Source of the DNA: Thiogranum sp.
GTDB taxonomy: Bacteria > Pseudomonadota > Gammaproteobacteria > DSM-19610
DNA length: 37,020 nucleotides
Direction of reading: 5' to 3'
Assembly: GCA_024102665.1 (NCBI GenBank)
Contig: JAGFJP010000139.1
Coordinates: forward strand, 1-37,020
The notes below the pieces were generated by a model. The model was not told the DNA's origin. It ran no database searches and was given only the letters and a program-made list of their open reading frames with translations. Positions 8,293-16,378 of this stretch are shown piece after piece. The translations under genes and the position numbers were made by a program. Within the stretch, counting starts at the first letter, position 1; the number at the start of each line of letters is the position of its first letter.

Positions 8293-9444
8293 ATGATAGT
8301 TCACCCGCCGCAGATCGAGACACGCGATGACATGATCCGCGTGACAGCTCGCCTCGAGTACCAGACCCGTATGTGTTCGTTGCCGGATCGTTTGTGGGTG
8401 GAAGTCCCGCCCGGCCAGGCGCTGCAGCCCTGCGAGCGCGCTGACGGATTCGCGCCGGCACTCCTGCACCTGGCAATGACGTTGGGTGAATCCCTTGATC
8501 TGCGCGGCGTCGTGTGTCCGCGGCTGATCCACGGCCTGAGGCAGTACCAGGAAGCGTTTCTGGTGTTGTATCCGGGGCGATTCAGACGTAGCGAGATAAA
8601 GGCAGCCTGTAGCGAGCCGGCGCCGGCTGCCGCCGGGAACCCGGTGGTCTGTCAGGCCTTTTCGGGCGGCGCGGATTCATTTCATACACTGCGCAACCAT
8701 CTTCCCGACGCGTCATCCCCGCACGGCTTGCCGGTCACCCACGCATTGATGGTGCACGGTTTCGATGTGCCGCTGGCGGACCAGACTTCGTTTGCCGGGA
8801 TGGTCGCCTTCTACCGCCCGTTGCTCGCGGATCTCGGGGTGCAACTCGTCACCGCGCGCACGAATCTTCGCGATGTCACGAGCCCCGTGAACTGGGAGAT
8901 CTCGCATGGCGCGGCCGTCGCATTCGTGGCTTTATCCTTCGGCTCGGCAATCCGGTCGTTCCTGATCTCCTCCACCCAGGCGTACTTCGAACTCATGCCC
9001 TGGGGATCGGATCCGCGCATCGATTACTGGCTGGCGACACAACGAACCGAGTTCCTCCACGTCGGCGCTCACCGAACACGCACCGAGAAGCTGCTGGACA
9101 TCGCCGACTGGGAACCGGCCCGGCGCGGACTGCGCGTCTGCTGGGCGAACCCGAAGGGAATGGCGAACTGCTGCCGTTGCAGCAAGTGCCTGCGCACCAT
9201 GGCGTGCCTGAAGTCCGCCGGTCAGCTGGACCATTTCCAGAGCTTTCCGCTTCCCTACGATCGTCATTTACTGAGAGCATTGATTCATCGGGACGAGATG
9301 GGTGTTCGGGCCGCCCGCAACCTGCTGCAGGCGGCGCGGACCATGGGCGATACCGAGGTCGAGGCGGATATCCAACATACATTGCGCCGCTCGAAACGCC
9401 GTCACCGCCTCAATAAGCTGATGAATTGGTTGAAAGGACGCTAG
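8293..9444 (+). CDS. QueC-like PP-loop ATPase-family protein with Cys4 zinc-type motif, function unknown
   Basis: A 383-residue protein with the PP-loop motif FSGGADS (residues 123-129), which binds and adenylylates substrates in N-type ATP pyrophosphatases. A C-terminal cysteine cluster follows: Cys283, then Cys293, Cys294, Cys296 and Cys299 in ANCCRCSKCLRT. The C-x9-C-x2-C-x2-C spacing resembles the zinc site of QueC, the 7-cyano-7-deazaguanine synthase. Unlike QueC (about 220-230 residues) it has about 115 extra N-terminal residues and a basic C-terminal tail (RRSKRRHRLNKL). No queD, queE or queF is nearby, so it is probably not the housekeeping queuosine enzyme. QueC-like proteins are known in other roles, including defence systems such as Qat, but none of those partners are here. 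The start is weakly supported; an ATG 13 codons downstream is possible. Reaction unknown. Confidence 0.7.
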   Translation: MIVHPPQIETRDDMIRVTARLEYQTRMCSLPDRLWVEVPPGQALQPCERADGFAPALLHLAMTLGESLDLRGVVCPRLIHGLRQYQEAFLVLYPGRFRRSEIKAACSEPAPAAAGNPVVCQAFSGGADSFHTLRNHLPDASSPHGLPVTHALMVHGFDVPLADQTSFAGMVAFYRPLLADLGVQLVTARTNLRDVTSPVNWEISHGAAVAFVALSFGSAIRSFLISSTQAYFELMPWGSDPRIDYWLATQRTEFLHVGAHRTRTEKLLDIADWEPARRGLRVCWANPKGMANCCRCSKCLRTMACLKSAGQLDHFQSFPLPYDRHLLRALIHRDEMGVRAARNLLQAARTMGDTEVEADIQHTLRRSKRRHRLNKLMNWLKGR

Positions 9445-9558
9445 TCTGTCGGCCGTCCGCGGCAGCAGTCTGGCGTCCACGAGTGACTGACTGCCGGCGC
9501 TGACTGGAGGATCGCCTGCCGGATGCCGAAATAATGTGCTGGCGCCCGACCCCACAAC

Positions 9559-12225
9559 TTGAGAATCAACCGCGTGTTAGCAGCGATAACCAGCCAGTTC
9601 GATGAAGAACTCGCCCAGGCCAGGGTAAGAATCGGCTATACCGTGCTGGGCTCCGGTTTCGTGCTGGCGGTGTATCTCTGGTCGGCATCGCTCGACCCGC
9701 GACATACTCCCTGGCTGGGCGTTACGATCGGCGCTTATGCGCTCTACGCGATCGGCGTGCTGGCGCTGATCCGGCACAGGCCCGGTAACCATCCCGCAAG
9801 ACGCATCACCAGCATTCTCGCCGACCTGACGGCCTGCTCAGCGATGATCTATCTGCTCGGCGCTCCGGGCGCCGCCCTGTATCCGCTCTACCTGTGGATC
9901 ATCGTCGGCAACGGCATGCGCTTCGGCCTGCGCTATCTGTTAATTGCCTCGGTCGCCGGGTTCGCCGGATTCAGCCTGGTGATTTCCTTCAGCGACTACT
10001 GGCTGGCAAACCGCTTTACCGCACTCGGACTGCTCGCTGGCGTGGTGGTGTTGCCGCTGTTCTTCGTGGTGGTCGACCGGCGCCTGCACAGCTCGCGGCT
10101 CGCTCTGCAGGAAAGCGAGGAAAAATACCGCCGCCTGTTCGAATTCTCCGAAGATCCGATGTGGCTGATCGTGGACAATGAGTTTGTCATGGCCAACCCG
10201 GCGGCCAGCCGCATCCTCGGATATCAATCGGTCGCCGAGCTGTTCAAGACACACCCTTCGCTGCTGTCGCCGGAGTACCAGCCGGATGGACGCCCGTCGA
10301 AGGAAAAAGCGGACGCCATGATGGCGATCGCATTCCGCAAGGGTTATCACCGTTTTGAATGGGACCACAGAACCCGCGACGGCGTGGTTTTTCCCGTCGA
10401 GGTGACGCTCACGAAAATCCCCTACGCGGGCGGAGAAGCGCTGTTCTGTATCTGGCGCGATATTACCGGGATCAGGGAAACCCAGAACGCGCTAAAAGAG
10501 AAAACCCTTTACCTTGACGGGATCCTGCGCTCTTCGGAGAAAGTCGCGATTATCGCCACTGACCCCGGTGGCCGCATCGAATATTACAATCCGGCCGCCG
10601 AGGCGCTGCTCGGGGTGCCAGTGAGCGAAGCGCTGGGCGAAAACCTCTGCGAACTGCAGCGCGCCCGCGGCCTCGACGGCGCCAGAACCGCGGAGGCCAT
10701 GACCATCGCCCGCGAGCAAGGCGGGTATCGTTTTACCATGGACGCCAATTTCGACGGCGAAACGCGGCATATCGATGCGCGGCTTTCGCGGGTGCTCAGC
10801 GATGGCGACCAGTTCGCCGGCTACACACTGATGCTCGAGGACGTCACCGAGCAGCATCGCGCCGCCGAACTCATCGAATACCAGGCGAGCTTCGACGCCC
10901 TCACCGATCTGCCGAACCGGCGCCTGTTTCTGACCCAGTTGCAGCAGGCGCTGGCGCGCAGCAGGCGCCACTCTCACCTGAGCGCGGTGCTGTTCTTCGA
11001 CCTGGACAATTTCAAGTCCATCAATGACTCGCTCGGTCATTCCACGGGCGATGCCCTGCTCTGCCAGGTGGCGCAGCGCATCAAGAACGCCCTGCGCGAA
11101 GAGGATACCGTGGCGCGGCTCGGCGGCGACGAATTCGTGGTGTTGCTGCCGGAGGTCTCCGGCGATCGCGAAGAAGCGGTCAGCGACGTGCAGACCCTGG
11201 CCGACGCGATGCGCGAGGAACTGGCCGCGCCGTACCGGGTCGGCTCCCATGAGCTGCGGGTGACACCGAGCATCGGTATCGCCATTTTTCCGTACGGAAA
11301 TGAAAGCCCGGAAGACATCCTGCGTCAGGCGGATACCGCCATGTACCGCGCCAAGGCGTCGGGACGCAACGCCGTGCGGTTTTTCCTTCCCAGCATGCAG
11401 AAGGCCGCGGAACAGCGCCTGCAGACCACCAATGAATTGCGTCATGCGCTCGCCGCCGGCGAACTGCGAGTGCATTTCCAGCCGCAGTTCGACGCCGCGC
11501 GACGCCTGTGCGGCGCCGAGGCGCTGGTGCGCTGGCAACATCCGCAACGCGGCCTGATCCTGCCCGGCGAGTTCATCGCGGTCGCCGAAGAGAGCGGCCT
11601 GGTGCTGGAAATGGGGGACTGGGTGCTGCACGCGGCCCTGGCCCGGATCCGCGACTGGCAGACAGCGATGCCGGGCAAACCGGTCGGCAGAGTGGCGGTG
11701 AATGTCAGCTCCCTGCAGTTCCGGCAGGCGGATTTCGTTCACAAGGTGGAACGGGCGCTGGGCGATACCGGAACGGAACCGACCTGCCTGACACTGGAAA
11801 TGACCGAAAGCATTCTGCTGGAGGATTTCGAGGGCACGGTCGGGAAAATCAAGGCGCTGAAACAGCTCGGCGTGCGTTTTTCCATTGACGACTTCGGCAC
11901 CGGTTATTCATCACTGTCGTATCTCAAGCGCCTGCCCGTGGATGAAATAAAGATCGACCGCGCCTTCGTCCGCGATGTCATGGAAGACGCCAACGACGCG
12001 GCGCTGGTCGACACCATGCTGACAATGGCGCGCCACCTTGGGCTGGGGGCCGTCGCCGAGGGCGTGGAATCCGAAGCCGTGTTCCGCTTCCTGGGCGAGC
12101 GCGGTTGCCCGGTATTCCAGGGTTATTACTTCGGCATGCCCTGCGCCGCTGAAGACTTTGCGCAGCGTTTTCTTGCCGCCCCCCCAGCGCTCGCCGTCAC
12201 CGCGGCGCCTCCTTCGCCGCGCTGA
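9559..12225 (+). CDS. Membrane PAS-PAS-GGDEF-EAL protein (cyclic-di-GMP turnover)
   Basis: An 888-residue inner-membrane signalling protein. Residues about 25-173 form five or so membrane helices. Two PAS domains follow (about 185-305 and 315-435), then a GGDEF domain (about 440-610) and an EAL domain (about 625-870). The diguanylate cyclase motif GGDEF (522-526) is intact, and an RxxD inhibitory site (Arg513-Asp516) precedes it. The phosphodiesterase motifs are also present: EAL (654-656), DDFGTGYSS (777-785), KID (798-800) and EGVE (834-837). Both activities are therefore possible, and which dominates cannot be read from sequence. The TTG at 9559 lacks a clear Shine-Dalgarno; a GTG five codons later is an alternative. 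It lies 114 bases after the QueC-like gene on the same strand and is convergent with the YdjM-like gene. Confidence 0.9.
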   Translation: MRINRVLAAITSQFDEELAQARVRIGYTVLGSGFVLAVYLWSASLDPRHTPWLGVTIGAYALYAIGVLALIRHRPGNHPARRITSILADLTACSAMIYLLGAPGAALYPLYLWIIVGNGMRFGLRYLLIASVAGFAGFSLVISFSDYWLANRFTALGLLAGVVVLPLFFVVVDRRLHSSRLALQESEEKYRRLFEFSEDPMWLIVDNEFVMANPAASRILGYQSVAELFKTHPSLLSPEYQPDGRPSKEKADAMMAIAFRKGYHRFEWDHRTRDGVVFPVEVTLTKIPYAGGEALFCIWRDITGIRETQNALKEKTLYLDGILRSSEKVAIIATDPGGRIEYYNPAAEALLGVPVSEALGENLCELQRARGLDGARTAEAMTIAREQGGYRFTMDANFDGETRHIDARLSRVLSDGDQFAGYTLMLEDVTEQHRAAELIEYQASFDALTDLPNRRLFLTQLQQALARSRRHSHLSAVLFFDLDNFKSINDSLGHSTGDALLCQVAQRIKNALREEDTVARLGGDEFVVLLPEVSGDREEAVSDVQTLADAMREELAAPYRVGSHELRVTPSIGIAIFPYGNESPEDILRQADTAMYRAKASGRNAVRFFLPSMQKAAEQRLQTTNELRHALAAGELRVHFQPQFDAARRLCGAEALVRWQHPQRGLILPGEFIAVAEESGLVLEMGDWVLHAALARIRDWQTAMPGKPVGRVAVNVSSLQFRQADFVHKVERALGDTGTEPTCLTLEMTESILLEDFEGTVGKIKALKQLGVRFSIDDFGTGYSSLSYLKRLPVDEIKIDRAFVRDVMEDANDAALVDTMLTMARHLGLGAVAEGVESEAVFRFLGERGCPVFQGYYFGMPCAAEDFAQRFLAAPPALAVTAAPPSPR

Positions 12226-12245
12226 TCAGGCAGGCCTGAAACGCC

Positions 12246-13286
12246 TCAGCCATCACTGCCTCGCAGGCGCTCCAAGGTCCATGGTGTTGCATGCCCTTCC
12301 CGGCAAAGCCCGTAGCGGAACGGCGGTGTCATATAGGGCAATACATAACGCAGGTCAGTGAACCACACGCAGCTGTTCGCGCCGTCGTTGTCGATGCGGT
12401 AGAGCACCGGAAACTCAGCGAAGCGACGGAAGTCGGCGAGCTGCGGGCTTTCCCACAAGCCACGTATATGGTCAACCGCGCGCGGGTCCTCGCCGAACCT
12501 CCAGTAGCGCTCCCACAGCAGCGCATCCTGCCCGCGATACGTGCGTCCGACGCTGGCGAAAAAACCATCCGCCTGGTCGGCGACCGCGTAACCCCCGTTG
12601 AGATTCAGATAGCTGACCTGGTAACTGTCGCCACTGCGTATCAGCAGTTTCCAGTTGAACGGCGAGAACGGCTGCGGAAAGGCCCTGACGATATCCGCCT
12701 GCATGCCCTGCGCGGCGGCGTGGTCGTTCGCCACAGCCATGGCGCGGGATTTCAGCACGCCCTGAAACCCCACATACCCCACCAGCATGATAAAAAACAC
12801 CTGCGGCAAGCGCGCGGCGCTGCTGCGCCATGCCGCCAGACAACCCGCCAGCACAATCGCCGTGAACCAGGGATCGATAATGAAGGTGGTACCGATGCTC
12901 GCGCGCCAGAGCGACAACGGCGCAAGGATCTGGGTGCCGTAGACAGTGATCAGATCACTCAGAATGTGCGACACGATGGCAACGCCCGCCAGCACCACGG
13001 CATAGCTCCAGGCGGAGCGCTGCCCGAAACTCAACGCCATGACGGCGCCGACCAGCAGCGCCCACAGCGGCAGCATGACGAACGAATGCGTGACGCTGCG
13101 ATGCCACAGCGTCAGGTACACCATGGGATCGACCCAGGACGCCAGGTAATCGATATCCGGAAACGCCGCGGCGACCGCGCCGAGCAGCATGCGCTGGCGG
13201 TTGCTGAAAGGCTGTCGCGACCCGTGTGCCGGAAACAGGGAACGCACCGTCAGCGCTCCCAGCAGACTGTGGGTAAGGGTATCCAT
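12246..13286 (-). CDS. DUF457/YdjM-family membrane-bound metal-dependent hydrolase-like protein
   Basis: A 346-residue integral membrane protein. The N-terminus has the family motif MDTLTHSLLG with a conserved His, then FPDIDYL (about 43-49), HRSVTHS (about 63-69) and HILSDLITVYGTQ (about 107-119). These His/Asp pairs define the predicted metal site of the DUF457 family, to which the LexA-regulated YdjM belongs. Four or five hydrophobic helices fill residues 30-190, and the C-terminal half is soluble with many aromatic residues. No enzymatic reaction has been firmly assigned to this family as far as I know. Its start lies only 11 bases after the stop of the TetR-fold gene, so the two are probably one transcript. 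Confidence 0.82.
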   Translation of the reverse strand: MDTLTHSLLGALTVRSLFPAHGSRQPFSNRQRMLLGAVAAAFPDIDYLASWVDPMVYLTLWHRSVTHSFVMLPLWALLVGAVMALSFGQRSAWSYAVVLAGVAIVSHILSDLITVYGTQILAPLSLWRASIGTTFIIDPWFTAIVLAGCLAAWRSSAARLPQVFFIMLVGYVGFQGVLKSRAMAVANDHAAAQGMQADIVRAFPQPFSPFNWKLLIRSGDSYQVSYLNLNGGYAVADQADGFFASVGRTYRGQDALLWERYWRFGEDPRAVDHIRGLWESPQLADFRRFAEFPVLYRIDNDGANSCVWFTDLRYVLPYMTPPFRYGLCREGHATPWTLERLRGSDG

Positions 13287-13297
13287 GCAGCGCGGGT

Positions 13298-13939
13298 TCA
13301 GTCGGGCACGGGCGGCGCCTGTGCGGATCGCTGTGGTCGTGGTGATCCTTTGCAGAGGCGCTCGAAGCGGTTGTCGATCGCTTCCCGCTCGCGCAACCTG
13401 GCGTCGAGAAAATCGCGGGTGCGACGGCTATCCGGCGAATCGTCATACAGCCAGCGCGCGAAGGTCACCAGGTACAGGGCGCTCACCCGAATCTCCTCGA
13501 AGATGCGCGCGAGGCCGGTCGCGTCTTCGGCGGCCGCTTCGAGGAACCACTGCACGGTGCGGCTGACGCGCATAATGCCCAGCAGCTGCAGGTGCACATG
13601 CCCGGGCTCCAGCTTGTAGGCGAGCATTTCGCGCGTCAGCCGCCGGTGCGGCGCCAGCGCGTCGAGCCAGGTCATGATCACCTGCTGCAAGCGTTCGCGT
13701 GCCGAAAGGGCCAGAAACTCCGGCGAGGGTTTTGCATCCAGCAGCGCCTTGTCGGCGCGGTCGAACCAGGCCTCCACCAGACCGTCTTTCTGAGCGTAAC
13801 AGGCGCGGACCTCGCCCAGCGGGATCTCCAGCGCCTCAGCCACCGCATGCAGACGCACGGCATCCCAGCCGGATGCCTCGCCGAGCGCCAGCGCCTGATC
13901 GAGGATACGGTCACACAGGTTCTGTTTACGCGACACCAT
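13298..13939 (-). CDS. TetR-fold protein with COQ9-like C-terminal domain
   Basis: A 213-residue helical protein. Residues about 5-60 resemble a TetR helix-turn-helix (ILDQALALGEASGWDAVRLH, then GEVRACYAQKDGLVEAWFD), though the helix-turn-helix is not strongly canonical. The C-terminal half contains LYLVTFARWLYDDSPDSRRT followed by DFLDARLRE, which closely resembles the end of the COQ9 family, a lipid-binding TetR-fold group required for ubiquinone synthesis in eukaryotes and alphaproteobacteria. It could be a DNA-binding repressor or a COQ9-type lipid-binding protein. A GGAGAG precedes the ATG by about 10 bases. It is the first gene of a pair with the YdjM-like membrane protein, which a TetR-type protein could control. 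Confidence 0.7.
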   Translation of the reverse strand: MVSRKQNLCDRILDQALALGEASGWDAVRLHAVAEALEIPLGEVRACYAQKDGLVEAWFDRADKALLDAKPSPEFLALSARERLQQVIMTWLDALAPHRRLTREMLAYKLEPGHVHLQLLGIMRVSRTVQWFLEAAAEDATGLARIFEEIRVSALYLVTFARWLYDDSPDSRRTRDFLDARLREREAIDNRFERLCKGSPRPQRSAQAPPVPD

Positions 13940-14083
13940 GATTGCAATCGCTCTCCGGCCGATGTTGCCAGAAGTCGCGCCGGACCTTCCGGTGGGTTGC
14001 TTAAAAACTGCGCCGGCGAACCCTCGGGACCAGTCCGGGCGGCATCAGTAGAATAAATAGCACATAACCCTGCGGCCAGGAGC

Positions 14084-14500
14084 CTAGTCCGTGCTGATCC
14101 TGCCTCTCAGCGCCTTGAGCTTGCCGCGGCGGGTTTTCTCGTCCAGGCGTTGCCGCTTCGAGCCTGCTGTCGGTTTGGTCGGCGTGCGTTTCTTGCGCGT
14201 CACCGCCACGCTCCTGATGAGTTCGCGCAGCCGTTCCAGCGCCTCCTCGCGGTTTTTTTCACGCGTGCGGTAACGCTGCGCCTTGATGACGACCACGCCC
14301 TCGCGCGTGATACGCCGATCGTGCAGCATCAGCAGCCGCTGCTTGTAGAAATCCGGCAGCGAGGAAGCATTGATGTCGAAACGCAGGTGCACCGCCGAAG
14401 CGACCTTGTTGACATTCTGCCCGCCCGCTCCCTGCGCCCGTATGGCGCTGAGTTCGATTTCGTCGTCCGGGATGCTTACGTTGCCGGAAATCTGCAGCAT
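14084..14500 (-). CDS. arfB: Alternative ribosome-rescue factor ArfB (peptidyl-tRNA hydrolase)
   Basis: A 138-residue release-factor-like protein that hydrolyses peptidyl-tRNA on ribosomes stalled at the end of truncated mRNA. The GGQ catalytic motif is at residues 26-28 (RAQGAGGQNVNK), and the Lys/Arg-rich C-terminal tail that enters the empty mRNA channel is present (SVAVTRKKRTPTKPTAGSKR). Length matches E. coli ArfB/YaeJ (140 residues). The ATG has a strong Shine-Dalgarno, GAGGAA, about five bases upstream. The same frame stays open far upstream, but that extension is antisense to glgA and is not part of the gene. It is divergent from glgA across 114 bases. Confidence 0.93.
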   Translation of the reverse strand: MLQISGNVSIPDDEIELSAIRAQGAGGQNVNKVASAVHLRFDINASSLPDFYKQRLLMLHDRRITREGVVVIKAQRYRTREKNREEALERLRELIRSVAVTRKKRTPTKPTAGSKRQRLDEKTRRGKLKALRGRISTD

Positions 14501-14576
14501 GGTTCCTCGTTGCCGGCGCAGGCAGAAATCCTGCCCGACACCCGCATCTGCCCTGTTATGACGATGGTTTCCGGCT

Positions 14577-14607
14577 TTGACGCGGATGGCCGGATGCGGT
14601 GTATGAT
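14577..14607 (+). promoter_or_regulatory. Candidate glgA promoter
   Basis: TTGACG (14577-14582, 5/6) and TATGAT (14602-14607, 5/6) are separated by 19 bases, longer than the optimum. If used, transcription would begin at about the ATG chosen for glgA, giving a leaderless or nearly leaderless mRNA. No strong Shine-Dalgarno is seen before that ATG. Confidence 0.3.
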
Positions 14608-14614
14608 GATACGT

Positions 14615-16114
14615 ATGGAAATTCTGTTTTGCACCAGCGAAGCCTACCCGCTCGTCAAGACCGGCGGTCTCGGTGATGTCTCGGGCAGCCTGCCGCAGGC
14701 GATCAGCGCGCTCGGCAACGACGTGCGACTGGTGCTGCCGGCCTATCCGGCGGCGCTGGAGCAGGCCGGCGGACTGGAAACCGTCGCGAGCCTGACGCTG
14801 GAAGGAAGCGCGGAAGCGGTTAACATACTCAAGGGTCAGTTTCCCGGCAGTGATGTGGTTCTCTACCTGGTCGATGCGCCGGTCATGTTCCGCCGCGCGG
14901 GCAATCCCTATGTGCAGGACGACGGCAGCGACTGGCCGGACAATGCGGCGCGCTTTGCGCTGTTCAACCGCGCCATCGTGGCGCTGGCAACCGGGCAGGT
15001 CGACGCCGGCTGGCGGCCACAGGTCGTGCACTGCAATGACTGGCAGACCGGGCTGGTTCCGGCACTGCTGTCGCAGCTCCCGGCGCGCCCGGCGACGCTG
15101 TTCACTGTGCACAACCTGTCTTACCAGGGATTGTTCCCGGGCAGCACTCTCAGCACGCTCGGACTGCCGTCCGCCCTGTGGACAATGGACGGCGTGGAAT
15201 TCCACGGCCAGCTGTCGTTTCTCAAGGGCGGCATTGCGTTCGCTGACCGCATCACCACCGTCAGCCCGACCTATGCGCGCGAGATCTGCACGCCCGCCTT
15301 CGGCTGCGGACTGGAAGGACTGTTGCAATACCGCGCGGACCGGTTGAGCGGCATACTGAACGGCATGGACTGCAATGTCTGGGATCCGCAGAACGATCCT
15401 CACATCGAAAAGCATTACACCGTGCACACACTGCAGTACAAGGCCGTCAACAAGGCTGCGCTGCAACGCGAAATGGGGCTGCCACAGGATGCCCAGGCGA
15501 TGCTCATCGGTCATATCGGCCGGCTGGTGGAACAGAAAGGCGTCGATCTGATTCTTGAAATGCTCGGCGATCTGTTCCCGCACCCGGTGCAGATGGCGGT
15601 GCTGGGCAGCGGCGATGAAAAGCTCGAGAGACGCCTGGTGTCGGCAGCCGGGCGCTACCCGGGGCAACTCGCCGTGCAGATCGGTTATGACGAGGCGCTG
15701 GCGCACCGTATCGAAGCCGGCTCGGACTGCTTTTTGATGCCGTCGCGTTACGAACCCTGCGGCCTCAATCAGCTCTACAGTCTGCGTTATGGCACCGTGC
15801 CCATTGTGCACCGCACCGGCGGGCTGGCCGACACGGTCACCGACCTCAACGACAAGAGCGCCCGCGACTACACCGCTACCGGTTTCGTCTTCGAAACCGA
15901 CACGCCCGAGGCCATACTCAACGCCTGTCTGCGCGCGCTCGCCTATTTCCAGTCGGCGCGCGTCAACTGGTGGAAGCTGGTCATTACCGGCATGAAACGC
16001 GATTTCTGCTGGACCGCCAGCGCCGCGCAATACGTGGATGTCTACCGCGCGTTGTGCCAGCACCAGTCGCAGGCACAGGCGCCGCAAGCGCTGCGCGCTT
16101 CACAGGCAGGCTAA
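14615..16114 (+). CDS. glgA: Glycogen synthase GlgA (ADP-glucose type)
   Basis: A GT5-family glycosyltransferase that transfers glucose from ADP-glucose to the growing alpha-1,4-glucan. The N-terminus MEILFCTSEAYPLVKTGGL holds the KTGGL motif for ADP-glucose binding (residues 15-19). HCNDWQTGL and FTVHNLSYQG follow, and the C-terminal donor site contains IGRLVEQKGVDL and SRYEPCGLNQLYSLRYGT with the catalytic-site Glu. The length of 499 residues is usual (E. coli 477). Two ATGs lie four and three codons upstream; I chose the third because relatives start M-x-I-L. No other glycogen gene is in the window. The following small gene is 34 bases downstream on the same strand. Confidence 0.93.
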   Translation: MEILFCTSEAYPLVKTGGLGDVSGSLPQAISALGNDVRLVLPAYPAALEQAGGLETVASLTLEGSAEAVNILKGQFPGSDVVLYLVDAPVMFRRAGNPYVQDDGSDWPDNAARFALFNRAIVALATGQVDAGWRPQVVHCNDWQTGLVPALLSQLPARPATLFTVHNLSYQGLFPGSTLSTLGLPSALWTMDGVEFHGQLSFLKGGIAFADRITTVSPTYAREICTPAFGCGLEGLLQYRADRLSGILNGMDCNVWDPQNDPHIEKHYTVHTLQYKAVNKAALQREMGLPQDAQAMLIGHIGRLVEQKGVDLILEMLGDLFPHPVQMAVLGSGDEKLERRLVSAAGRYPGQLAVQIGYDEALAHRIEAGSDCFLMPSRYEPCGLNQLYSLRYGTVPIVHRTGGLADTVTDLNDKSARDYTATGFVFETDTPEAILNACLRALAYFQSARVNWWKLVITGMKRDFCWTASAAQYVDVYRALCQHQSQAQAPQALRASQAG

Positions 16115-16148
16115 CCGAAATTTACCGAAAACAGCAGAGACCGCAGGC

Positions 16149-16373
16149 ATGAGTAAACGATTGATGGTGTTACCGGCAAAAGACCCCGGCGCGATCCGCC
16201 TGGTGCGGGTGCCGGACGATTTCGAGTCACAGGAACTGTTCCGCCACGTAACCGGCCTGATTGCACAGCTGGAACAGGACAATCCGGACTACAGCCCCGA
16301 CGACATCGTCGCGCTGCTGGAGGACAACGGCTTCGAACCGGTGGATTTCGTGCTGGGACCGGCGCTCGACTAG
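16149..16373 (+). CDS. Small conserved-looking hypothetical protein downstream of glgA
   Basis: A 74-residue soluble acidic protein beginning MSKRLMVLPAKDPGAIRLVR, with no membrane segment, signal peptide or cysteine. The second half (YSPDDIVALLEDNGFEPVDF) looks helical. I do not recognise a family. The gene stays in frame far upstream, but this ATG is the first start lying after the glgA stop. Its 34-base distance from glgA suggests cotranscription. It stops five bases before the end of the convergent AspA-like gene. Confidence 0.65.
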   Translation: MSKRLMVLPAKDPGAIRLVRVPDDFESQELFRHVTGLIAQLEQDNPDYSPDDIVALLEDNGFEPVDFVLGPALD

Positions 16374-16378
16374 CCCTG

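Noticed and set aside
8293-9444. Part of a Qat-type or other defence system
   Set aside because: No ATPase, TatD-type nuclease or other expected partner gene lies next to it; neighbours are a phosphodiesterase-like gene and a c-di-GMP protein.
10492-11742. A 416-codon minus-strand gene
   Set aside because: It is antisense to the GGDEF-EAL region; no motif seen.
12226-12239. Rho-independent terminator between the GGDEF-EAL and YdjM-like genes
   Set aside because: TCAGG and CCTGA form a five-pair stem, but it is short and no T-run follows on either strand.
14084-16087. A single 667-codon minus-strand gene
   Set aside because: Only the last 138 codons (arfB) have protein character and a ribosome-binding site. 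The upstream part is exactly antisense to glgA.
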